Assembly: GCA_964483175.1 (NCBI GenBank)
Contig: CAZAAT010000011.1
Span: forward strand, 1-40,080
Source of the DNA: JAAYHC01 sp964483175
GTDB lineage: Bacteria; Bacillota; UBA5301
Direction of reading: 5' to 3'
Length of the DNA: 40,080 bases
Shown: piece after piece, positions 33,557 to 40,080 of the stretch
How the letters are laid out: every line of letters starts with the position of its first letter
Position numbering within the stretch: position 1 is the first letter of the stretch
Notes under the pieces: model-generated
Seen by the model: only the letters and a program-made list of their open reading frames with translations
Told to the model about the DNA's origin: nothing
Databases searched by the model: none
Position numbers and translations under genes: made by a program

Positions 33557-34279
33557 TTATTGCTGACTCGGACTGGGGGGAAATATCCGTTTATGGCGGC
33601 TAATTGCTTCTAGCGTTGCGATTTGCTTGTGCACTTCCGGTGGCAATGGTCTGCCAGCGATATAAGCATCAATCTGATCATAAGTGAGGCCAAGCTCTGT
33701 TTCGTCGGTTTGCCCAGGCCACAACCCGGCCGAAGGTGGTTTGGCTATAATCCGTGCCGGAACCTTTAACTCTGCTGCCAAGCTGCGAACCTCTCCTTTG
33801 GTCAGGTCGGCTAAGGGCCGTAGATCCACCGCGCTATCGCCCCACTTGGTAAAATAACCGACAGTGATTTCACTAAGATTCGACGATCCCAGGACGAGCA
33901 AATTGGTCGCATTAGCTACATAGTATAGCGCATTACTGCGCAGCCTGGCTTTGAGATTGGCCTTGGCCAGAGTATTGGCTGAAATATCATTAAATAAAGC
34001 CAGAAACTGATGATAAATCGGGCTAAGATCATATTCTTGGGTTCGGAGGCCAAAGGCTTCGGCAACGAGAGAAGCATCCTCTTTGTCAGTTGGATCACTC
34101 TCACATGGCAAGATCAAGCCAAGCGCATTCTGACCGCAGGCCCGTACAGCCAATCCAGCCACAACCGCCGAATCAATACCACCACTGAGCCCAAAGACAA
34201 CACCGTCGGCCTTGGCCTCACGCACTTTGGCCTGGATCCAGGCGACTAAGTCATTTAGCCCTTTGCCCACATGCCTCAC
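33557..34279 (-). CDS. nadE: NAD+ synthetase, ammonia-dependent
   Basis: Amidates deamido-NAD to NAD+. 240 aa without a glutaminase domain. P-loop SGGIDS (32-37), VLGSSNLSE and YFTKWGDSAVDLRPLADLTK motifs, then the C-terminal LGLTYDQIDAYI. GTG start at 34279 is tentative: AAAGGA is only 2 bases before it, and GTG 34270 is an alternative with 11-base spacing. Divergent from trmL. Confidence 0.93.
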   Translation of the reverse strand: MRHVGKGLNDLVAWIQAKVREAKADGVVFGLSGGIDSAVVAGLAVRACGQNALGLILPCESDPTDKEDASLVAEAFGLRTQEYDLSPIYHQFLALFNDISANTLAKANLKARLRSNALYYVANATNLLVLGSSNLSEITVGYFTKWGDSAVDLRPLADLTKGEVRSLAAELKVPARIIAKPPSAGLWPGQTDETELGLTYDQIDAYIAGRPLPPEVHKQIATLEAISRHKRIFPPSPSQQ

Positions 34280-34311
34280 AATCCTTTCTATACAAACTAC
34301 ATAGATTAAAC

Positions 34312-34352
34312 TTTACTATCAAACCTCGGACGGGTATAATAGGCGCCGAGGT
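34312..34352 (+). promoter_or_regulatory. trmL promoter with flanking inverted repeat
   Basis: TTTACT (34312-34317), 17 bases, TATAAT (34335-34340). A 7-bp inverted repeat ACCTCGG (34323-34329) / CCGAGGT (34346-34352) brackets the -10, its right arm reaching into the ribosome site GAGGTG. Confidence 0.72.
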
Positions 34353-34358
34353 GAAAAG

Positions 34359-34826
34359 ATGTTCCGTGTTGTACTCGTTGAACCAGAGATTGCTCCTAAT
34401 ACCGGAAACATCGCGAGGCTTTGCGCCGCTACCGGATGCGAACTACACTTAGTACACCCCTTGGGATTCATCCTCAGCGACAAAAAGATGAAGCGAGCGG
34501 GTTTAGATTACTGGTCGCAAGTCACGGTTGTCGAGCATAATTCGTTGGCTGAGTTGATGCAAACCGTTTATAGATCTGGTGCCGGCTTTTATTTTCTAAG
34601 CACCAAAGCCACACATAACCATGCCGAAGTTAACTATCAACCCGGTGACTTCTTAATATTCGGCCCGGAAACTCGCGGCCTCCCCGCGGACCTGTTAGAT
34701 CGCCACCCCGACCACAGCCTACGCATTCCCATGCAGGAGGAAGCTCGCTCTCTTAACCTGGCTAATTCCGTCTCCATAGTCGTCTACGAAGCATTGCGCC
34801 AGCATAGCTTCGGCGACCTCCGCTAG
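34359..34826 (+). CDS. trmL: tRNA (cytidine(34)-2'-O)-methyltransferase
   Basis: SPOUT-class methyltransferase for the wobble position of tRNA-Leu. 155 aa. EIAPNTGNIARLCAATG at the start, FGPETRGLP in the knot, and the C-terminal RIPMQEEARSLNLANSVSI typical of TrmL. ATG with GAGGTGA. Ends 7 bp from the opposing aminotransferase gene. Confidence 0.95.
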   Translation: MFRVVLVEPEIAPNTGNIARLCAATGCELHLVHPLGFILSDKKMKRAGLDYWSQVTVVEHNSLAELMQTVYRSGAGFYFLSTKATHNHAEVNYQPGDFLIFGPETRGLPADLLDRHPDHSLRIPMQEEARSLNLANSVSIVVYEALRQHSFGDLR

Positions 34827-34833
34827 AGGCAGC

Positions 34834-36207
34834 TTAACTACGCCGCAACTTGCTCGAGACCGCCGATAGAGCAAGCTTGCCTAAACCACTATTGGTCTTA
34901 AGCAGATGCTCCAGCGAGTTAAGGACTTGGTCGATTTGGGCCTTCGTCACCACCAATGGCGGCTCCATGCGAATAACATTCGGATTATTTAGAGTGTACG
35001 CCGTGAGAATAGCATGTTTGTTCAGCATCTCTCCGGCAACCAATCCGCCGATATATTCTTCGCTTACCTTACGCATCAAGCTAGCTCCAATCCGACCAAA
35101 GAGCGAAGTGGACGAGGTAAACTCCAAACCAATCAACAAGCCCCGACCACGAACTTCTTGGATGATGGGATAGGCTTCGGCCAGGTTGCGCAGTTCTGCC
35201 AAAAAGTAGCTACCTAGCTCGTCAGCTTGCTCGGCTAGGTTTTCCGCCAGCAAGACTTCGATGGTTGCCAGGGCTACTGCCGTGGCAGTTGTGTTTCCGC
35301 CAAAAGTCGACGTGTGCAGGAGGGCCTTATCCAAACCGCCATAGGCTGCATCCCAGACCTGGTCGGTACAGCCAAAAGCACCAATCGGGACATACCCGCC
35401 CCCGAGGGACTTGGCCAGGCAGATGATGTCTGGACTCATCTCATCCCATTCCGCGGCAAAAAGCCGCCCTGTTCGGCCAAACCCGGTTTGGATCTCATCG
35501 AGGATAAACAGTGCACCGTAGCGGTGGCACAGATTGCATGCCTCTCGCAGGTACCCTGCTGGCGGAACAATCACCCCGCCCTCACCTTGAATCGGCTCGA
35601 TAATCAGCGCGGCGACCTCATTAGCCTTTAACACACCCTCTAATGCCTCAAGATCACCATATGGCACGCTCAAAGTCCCGGGTACCAATGGCCCAAATGG
35701 CTTGCGGTATTTCTCCCGACCGGTCACAGACAACGCGCCAAAGGTTTTACCATGAAAGCCGCCATCTGTATAAACCAAGGCTTGTCTACCGGTTGCTGCC
35801 CGCGCCGTTTTGAGCGCTCCTTCGACCGCCTCTGCCCCGCTGTTGCCGAAGAAAAACCGGTTGATGCCGCCAGGAGTCAATAGGCTCAAATTATGTGCTA
35901 GTGCAGCTGAAAAAGGATTGATGGCCGAAGGCAAAATCTTTGGCCTGGCCTCAATCTCTTGTAAAGTTTCGATAATACGCGGATGGTTGTGTCCTAAATT
36001 TAAGGCCCCATATCCGCCCAGAAAATCGAGGTATTCCCGGCCGTTTTGGTCGTATAAGTTTACCCCTTCGGCGCGAACAAATTGCTTGTCAAAATCGAGT
36101 AACCCTAGCATCTTGACAAAGCCGGGGTTAACATGATCCCTATACTCTTTGGCGATCCGATCTTGATTCCAACTAATAACCTCTTCTAGTGTGATCAGGC
36201 CCTCCAC
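34834..36207 (-). CDS. class-III PLP aminotransferase, putrescine aminotransferase-like
   Basis: 457 aa, close in length and layout to YgjG/PatA (putrescine--2-oxoglutarate aminotransferase). Cofactor contacts: GNSGAEAVEGALKTAR (121-136), D237 in ILDEIQTGFGRTGR, catalytic K266 in CLAKSLGGG, and HTSTFGGN. Ornithine or other diamine specificity cannot be excluded. GTG start with GGGGGGA 7 bases upstream; that ribosome site forms the arm of a hairpin (36216-36262). Confidence 0.88.
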   Translation of the reverse strand: MEGLITLEEVISWNQDRIAKEYRDHVNPGFVKMLGLLDFDKQFVRAEGVNLYDQNGREYLDFLGGYGALNLGHNHPRIIETLQEIEARPKILPSAINPFSAALAHNLSLLTPGGINRFFFGNSGAEAVEGALKTARAATGRQALVYTDGGFHGKTFGALSVTGREKYRKPFGPLVPGTLSVPYGDLEALEGVLKANEVAALIIEPIQGEGGVIVPPAGYLREACNLCHRYGALFILDEIQTGFGRTGRLFAAEWDEMSPDIICLAKSLGGGYVPIGAFGCTDQVWDAAYGGLDKALLHTSTFGGNTTATAVALATIEVLLAENLAEQADELGSYFLAELRNLAEAYPIIQEVRGRGLLIGLEFTSSTSLFGRIGASLMRKVSEEYIGGLVAGEMLNKHAILTAYTLNNPNVIRMEPPLVVTKAQIDQVLNSLEHLLKTNSGLGKLALSAVSSKLRRS

Positions 36208-36215
36208 AACAAATC

Positions 36216-36262
36216 CCCCCAGGCATGAAGATTATGCTAATAGGATTCTCCTGACCTGGGGG
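36216..36262 (-). promoter_or_regulatory. structured leader able to hide the aminotransferase ribosome site
   Basis: CCCCCAGG (36216-36223) pairs with CCTGGGGG (36255-36262). In the mRNA the 3' arm contains the GGGGGGA ribosome site. The 31-nt loop has smaller pairings AGGA/TCCT and GCAT/ATGC. No T-run, so it is not a simple terminator. Confidence 0.6.
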
Positions 36263-36274
36263 TTTATTCCTCTA

Positions 36275-37405
36275 TTAATCCGAGTATTTATTTATGGCCA
36301 CACCGGCTTGGACCAGTCCGACCCCTTGATACTCCGGCGAATAATTGGGCAGTTCGTAGGCGCTACGCCTTAGAATGGCTTTGATATCTGCCAAATTAAG
36401 CTCTGCTTTGCGGGCCTTTAACAAAGCGATCGTTCCCGTAATGTGCGGCGTAGCCATCGAGGTCCCGCTCAAACTACGGTATTCTCCCTTAAGATAAGTT
36501 GACGGTATCTCCACACCAGGTGCGGTGATGTCTACCTCCCGGCCACGACTGGAAAAGTCGGCAATTGAATCTTGCTGATTACTGGCGGCTACCGCAATCG
36601 TCTCCGGATAGCGGGCAGGGTAATCAATCGAATCCATCGTGGGGCCACTGTTGCCGGCAGCAGCCACGATGATTATGCCTCTCTCAGCCGCGATCTTGAT
36701 CATTTCACGGAATGTCTCACTAGCTTGGCTAGCACCTAAACTCATATTGACCAGATCGACCTGCTGTTCAATACACCACTCGAGTCCCTCAATCACATCA
36801 GATAACGAACCGGCGCCTGAGGAATCAAGCACTTTAACCGGATGAATCATCACTTCGGGCGCAACCCCGACCACACCGATATCATTATCGGCAGCTGCGA
36901 TTATCCCGGCCACGTGAGTGCCATGCCCATTATCATCGTTGGCGCTGCGCCCGGTGGAAACGGCATTATATCCTTTGCCCAGGCGCCCCTTTAAGTCCGG
37001 GTGATCAAGCTGAACACCGGTATCGATCACGGCCACCGATACCTGTGACCCCCGTGACAATGGCCAAGCATCTGGAGCACCAATGCGGCGCACACCCCAA
37101 CCCACCTCCTGCGGTTTCTGTTGTGGGGTGTTTCGTTTCTGAAACAAGAATTTTAAGCAAGATGTATGAAACTTGATATCATCTTCAATCCGCTTAATGC
37201 CGCTCGTAGATTCAAGTTCATAAATCAACACATCGGGCAATTCGCAAACTAAGCCGTTTACTAGCGGCAATTCTTTCACAATAGTCCCGCCAATCTGATC
37301 GATGTGCTTGCGGCACTGGATCAAATCCTTGTTAGATTGGCAAATCAAGATTTTGCGGATGGTCTCCGATTTTGGCTGGCGCTTCGGTTTAAATTTATTA
37401 AACAT
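36275..37405 (-). CDS. S8 subtilisin-like serine protease, probably intracellular
   Basis: 376 aa. Catalytic triad D128 (VAVIDTGV), H161 (NGHGTHVAG), S316 (GTSMATPH), oxyanion Asn N252 (AAGNSG). Residues about 15-80 look like an I9-type propeptide (RKILICQSNKDL...). No signal peptide or membrane helix, so cytoplasmic or exported by an unknown route. Start 37405 is preferred to 37423 because GGGGGA lies 7 bases upstream. Divergent from the HTH gene, which may regulate it (inference). Confidence 0.9.
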   Translation of the reverse strand: MFNKFKPKRQPKSETIRKILICQSNKDLIQCRKHIDQIGGTIVKELPLVNGLVCELPDVLIYELESTSGIKRIEDDIKFHTSCLKFLFQKRNTPQQKPQEVGWGVRRIGAPDAWPLSRGSQVSVAVIDTGVQLDHPDLKGRLGKGYNAVSTGRSANDDNGHGTHVAGIIAAADNDIGVVGVAPEVMIHPVKVLDSSGAGSLSDVIEGLEWCIEQQVDLVNMSLGASQASETFREMIKIAAERGIIIVAAAGNSGPTMDSIDYPARYPETIAVAASNQQDSIADFSSRGREVDITAPGVEIPSTYLKGEYRSLSGTSMATPHITGTIALLKARKAELNLADIKAILRRSAYELPNYSPEYQGVGLVQAGVAINKYSD

Positions 37406-37413
37406 AGTCTTGT

Positions 37414-37459
37414 CCCCCATCATGCAATAGTTGTCCTAGTACAGACTACGTAGTGGGGG
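37414..37459. promoter_or_regulatory. shared divergent regulatory region of protease and HTH genes
   Basis: 60 bp between the two start codons. CCCCCA (37414-37419) and TGGGGG (37454-37459) form an inverted repeat, each arm being one gene's ribosome site. The palindrome CTACGTAG lies between. No clear -35/-10 is visible. Confidence 0.5.
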
Positions 37460-37465
37460 AACCGA

Positions 37466-37720
37466 ATGCGCTTATTTGACAACTTTTTTATACTTTCCAT
37501 GCCTTTGGGAGATGCTATTGGCAGGGGGGTGAAAGATGTGCTCGTGGATAGTCGAGATTTTCTGACCCTAGAACAAGCAGCCGAAATAGCCCAAGTCCCA
37601 TCAAGCCGAGTCTTGGCTTGGACTCAGGAAGGCCTGCCATACCTGCGAATTCATGATAGCATCAGAATTGAACGAGAAAACCTTTTTGAGTGGCTCGCCT
37701 TTGATCAGGCTAAAAGGTGA
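37466..37720 (+). CDS. small helix-turn-helix DNA-binding protein (excisionase/MerR-like)
   Basis: 84 aa. Residues about 33-75 form an HTH_17-type winged helix: FLTLEQAAEIAQVPSSRVLAW, then LPYLRI and RIERENLFEWL. ATG with GGGGGA. A second possible start is GTG 37544 behind GGGGGGTGAAAG, which would give about 58 aa. Its stop lies in the first base pairs of the terminator. Likely local regulator; target unknown. Confidence 0.78.
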   Translation: MRLFDNFFILSMPLGDAIGRGVKDVLVDSRDFLTLEQAAEIAQVPSSRVLAWTQEGLPYLRIHDSIRIERENLFEWLAFDQAKR

Positions 37721-37751
37721 AAGGAGCCGACCCTTCCGGGCGGCTCCTTTC
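37719..37751 (+). terminator. hairpin terminator after the HTH gene
   Basis: GAAAGGAGCCG (37719-37729), 11-nt loop, CGGCTCCTTTC (37741-37751); perfect 11-bp stem. Only a short T stretch, so strength is uncertain; it faces the end of the aldehyde oxidoreductase gene. Confidence 0.72.
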
Positions 37752-37774
37752 AGAGGGAGTGCACAACTAGTATT

Positions 37775-39859
37775 CTAGCCTAATAACCCAGCTTTAGCCA
37801 ACCGATCAGCTGCGTCTTTTAGGCCCAAGCGTTCCAATGTCTGCCTGGTCGGCAGGCCTTCTTTGGTCCAGCCACACTCTTCGTAGAAGAGGTCTTTGGC
37901 TAACTCGACATCCTCCCTTGGCAAGCGGTTGCTGCCCGGGGTGAAGGGCTCCGGCCCTTCTTCGTAGACCCAATCAGGCACGGAATCATGCTCATTGCGC
38001 ATATCGCGGGTGTTCATCTGCATGATGGTGATAACCCGGTGCAGGTTAAAGATCCGTTCCCCGATCAGATCCAACTCGGCTTCACTGGTTGGGATGCCGG
38101 TAGCAAGGCTAAAGTACTTGGCCTCCAATGCAGTATCACCTTCATAATTGCGCTCTTTTAGTGGAGAAGCCACAAAGGGATACATCCAGTTACATAAGGA
38201 GAGACTGTCATGCAGTTCCTTACGGATAACTGACCACTTGGCTACTTTAGCCTTGTACTTATTCATCGGTGTCCATCTGCCTTTTTCATCATATGCATCA
38301 GGTGAACCCCATGTCTTGGCAGCGAGTTGTTTCATAACCTGCCCCGGTAAACCACTGTTCTGGAAGTTGGTATGGGAGTGCGTCTGCGCATCCCGGTTAT
38401 ACTGGAGGTTAATCAGCAGGCCAATCTGGGCGCTGTCCTCAGTTGAGTGATGCAGCGGGTGACCCATCTTCCAGTACTTGTTCTTCGAGGTTTTGTAATA
38501 GTCTTCCGGAATGCCCCATCTCCGCATGGTCTTGAGCGTACTATCGCCCAAGCCTCTGCCCAGTTCGCCCTCACGGTAGGCAATGCGGCGATAGAAATCG
38601 AGCAAGAATGCCGGATCACCTTTTTTCCACTGATCCCACGGAATGCTCTTATACTCATCTGCCGGTAGGACCCTCTCCAAAATACCGTTATTAGCAGCGT
38701 AGACAAAGACTGCGTGGAGTAACGCATAGTTATCCCATACCCCGTAGTCATCACAGAGGTGTTTGCCTAACATCATTGCTTCGCTGGCATTGGTACCGGA
38801 GATAGAAGCATAGGCCATCCGCGGTGAGAACCAACCCATACAGGTGTTGGCAGCGTAGCGGCTATAGCCATATTTCTCCTCGATTGGCGGATAATCCATC
38901 TGGGCATGGCAGCGGATCGGACACGCATGGCAGCCACCCATCCGCACGGTATGCTTTTCACCAAAGTCCAGACCAAAGTCTTTAATACCTTTCTGACAAC
39001 GGAAACCAATGCTATGCATGTCATGCGGATCACAGGTACCGGTTTCTACTGGAGGATTGGCTGCACCCCAGAAAACGCCGGCGCTTGCGGTCCAACGGCT
39101 AGCGGGATCATAGTACTCTGCCCACGGTTGGGGAGTACTGGGTACAACGTGCTGGTTGTTGGAGCCAACCAAGGTCAGAGAGTACTGGATCAGTTTTTTC
39201 CACTCGCTCTTATCAGCGGCGATCTTTACCGAACCGGTACCCAGCACGCCAATGGCCTTGAGGTTTTTGGAACCCATTACCCCACCAGCACCACCGGCAG
39301 AGTGGCTGTAGCCGGTAATAACGGTAGAGTTAGGAACAAGATTTTCGCCGGCCTGACCGATTGCGGCTACCTGAGCTTCCGGTCCCATCTCCGCATTAAT
39401 TTCTGCGGTTGCTCTATAGACTCCGTTGCCCCAGAGACGTCTGGCATCGCGGAGTTCAACCTTGTCATCCATAATGCAGAGCCATACCGGGTGCGGGGCT
39501 TTACCTTCGATGATGATCGAGTCCCAACCGGCAAATTTCAGTTCGGCCGCAAAATGGCCACCCATATGACCAGTGGCAACATAGATATCTGGATCTGTCA
39601 CCGGCCAGATCGTGGTGATCGCAGTCCGACTGTTACACGGGGCACCGGTACCAGCAAGCGGTCCGATACCAAAGATAATCTTATTGGCTTCGTCAAAAGC
39701 GCGAGTTCCGACCGGCACCTCATCCCAGATGACCTTATAGCCAAGGCCGGTGCCGCCCAAATAATCTTTATATTTTTCAAACGTATCTTCAGCAGTTACT
39801 TTTCCGGTAGTCAAGTTGACCCGTAGGGTCTTACCGGTCCATCCACCGAATTTTGCCAT
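37775..39859 (-). CDS. aldehyde ferredoxin oxidoreductase (AOR family)
   Basis: 694 aa. Tungsten- or molybdenum-bispyranopterin enzyme oxidising aldehydes to carboxylic acids with ferredoxin, or the reverse. Domain 1 begins MAKFGGWTGKTLRVNLTTGK with GGTGLGYKV. [4Fe-4S] ligands are C310, C313, C317 and C556 (CHACPIRC ... SLCNW). ATG 39859 is chosen because AAGGAGG lies 9 bases upstream; a TTG at 39868 touches the ribosome site. Substrate subtype cannot be set from sequence alone. Partner ferredoxin gene directly upstream. Confidence 0.95.
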   Translation of the reverse strand: MAKFGGWTGKTLRVNLTTGKVTAEDTFEKYKDYLGGTGLGYKVIWDEVPVGTRAFDEANKIIFGIGPLAGTGAPCNSRTAITTIWPVTDPDIYVATGHMGGHFAAELKFAGWDSIIIEGKAPHPVWLCIMDDKVELRDARRLWGNGVYRATAEINAEMGPEAQVAAIGQAGENLVPNSTVITGYSHSAGGAGGVMGSKNLKAIGVLGTGSVKIAADKSEWKKLIQYSLTLVGSNNQHVVPSTPQPWAEYYDPASRWTASAGVFWGAANPPVETGTCDPHDMHSIGFRCQKGIKDFGLDFGEKHTVRMGGCHACPIRCHAQMDYPPIEEKYGYSRYAANTCMGWFSPRMAYASISGTNASEAMMLGKHLCDDYGVWDNYALLHAVFVYAANNGILERVLPADEYKSIPWDQWKKGDPAFLLDFYRRIAYREGELGRGLGDSTLKTMRRWGIPEDYYKTSKNKYWKMGHPLHHSTEDSAQIGLLINLQYNRDAQTHSHTNFQNSGLPGQVMKQLAAKTWGSPDAYDEKGRWTPMNKYKAKVAKWSVIRKELHDSLSLCNWMYPFVASPLKERNYEGDTALEAKYFSLATGIPTSEAELDLIGERIFNLHRVITIMQMNTRDMRNEHDSVPDWVYEEGPEPFTPGSNRLPREDVELAKDLFYEECGWTKEGLPTRQTLERLGLKDAADRLAKAGLLG

Positions 39860-39880
39860 ATCATTCAACCTCCTTTGATA

Positions 39881-40080
39881 TTAATGACAACCGCTGCAGC
39901 TATCATCTACTGACAACATTCCAGCCTGGCGTACCGGGCTCCGTTTGGTCAGGTCGCGCCACTCAACAAACCGTAAACTCGCGGTCGGGCAGGCCTCGAC
40001 ACACTGTGGCTTACCATCGCAAAGAGTACACTTGGTAGCCTTGCCGATCTCTTCGTCGAAGCTCATCATATCCCATGGGC
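39881..40080 (-). CDS. 4Fe-4S ferredoxin-type partner of AOR, C-terminal part (5' end outside window)
   Basis: About 66 C-terminal residues are visible and the frame stays open to the window edge. KCTLCDGKPQCVEACP is the second half of a ferredoxin cluster-binding fold (CxxCxxxxxCxxxCP), typical of the electron-transfer subunit beside AOR genes. The protein ends SCSGCH, formally a CxxCH at the extreme C-terminus. 21 bp upstream of the AOR start, with AAAGGAGG between, so the two form an operon. Confidence 0.85.
   Translation of the reverse strand, partial: PWDMMSFDEEIGKATKCTLCDGKPQCVEACPTASLRFVEWRDLTKRSPVRQAGMLSVDDSCSGCH

Noticed and set aside
38906..39826. 306-codon plus-strand open frame opposite the aldehyde oxidoreductase
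   Set aside because: Antisense shadow; composition not protein-like and the minus-strand gene is unmistakable.
39881..39900. C-terminal CSGCH of the ferredoxin-like protein as a haem site
   Set aside because: The protein is a cytoplasmic Fe-S type with no visible export signal in the available part; a terminal CxxCH is more likely a chance pattern or cluster ligand.

Overview
The window is a bacterial chromosomal segment of roughly 50 % GC. It contains no rRNA or tRNA genes, no insertion sequences, no CRISPR array and no recognisable prophage. Gene content points to an anaerobic, endospore-forming member of the Bacillota (Firmicutes, clostridial side). The evidence is spoIIE with Spo0A-box promoter architecture, a PyrK/PyrD type-1B dihydroorotate dehydrogenase, the spoIIE-tilS-ftsH-folP-folB-folK synteny known from Bacillus, a tungsten/molybdenum aldehyde ferredoxin oxidoreductase, strong AAGGAGG ribosome binding sites and many TTG/GTG starts. 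A PorV-like outer-membrane beta-barrel protein and two large secreted multihaem cytochromes suggest a diderm (outer-membrane-bearing) lineage with extracytoplasmic electron transfer. That lineage call is inference.

Layout. 1-3643 (+): pyrimidine operon pyrC(partial)-pyrK-pyrD-pyrF-pyrE, tightly packed. 3654-4203: hsp20 with its own perfect sigma-A promoter and terminator. 4294-6709 (+): a DUF2318 Cys-rich membrane protein with an FtsX/MacB-type permease and its ATPase. 6706-15366 (-): a cytochrome c locus. In transcription order it is an 11-haem cytochrome, ResB, a second 11-haem cytochrome, CcsA/ResC, a second ResB, a small His-rich membrane protein and a BchE-like B12/radical-SAM enzyme. 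15500-17507 (-): DUF3794 protein, an unknown protein and the beta-barrel. 17731-21277 (+): a small HExxH protein, dinB and a chemotaxis receptor. 21274-24974 (-): pterin/biotin cluster folP-folB-(folK::birA fusion)-bioY plus a 77-aa protein. 25034-31250 (-): spoIIE, a small membrane protein, tilS and ftsH, headed by tandem Spo0A boxes.

31341-33510 (-) is the least ordinary part. It is an AT-richer run of five tiny genes, each with its own promoter, terminator or palindrome. They encode two paralogous proteins that resemble only the C-terminal half of ATP synthase subunit delta (no ATP synthase genes are nearby), two small YlaI/DUF2197-like zinc ribbons, and a free-standing DnaJ-type four-repeat zinc finger. 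33557-40080 holds nadE (-), trmL (+), a class-III aminotransferase (-), an intracellular subtilisin-like protease (-) divergent from a small HTH protein (+), and an aldehyde ferredoxin oxidoreductase with the start of its ferredoxin partner (-, cut by the window edge).

Best candidates for something new are the orphan delta-subunit/zinc-ribbon island, the cytochrome locus with an embedded BchE-like radical SAM enzyme and duplicated ResB/cytochrome module, and the FolK-BirA fusion protein.
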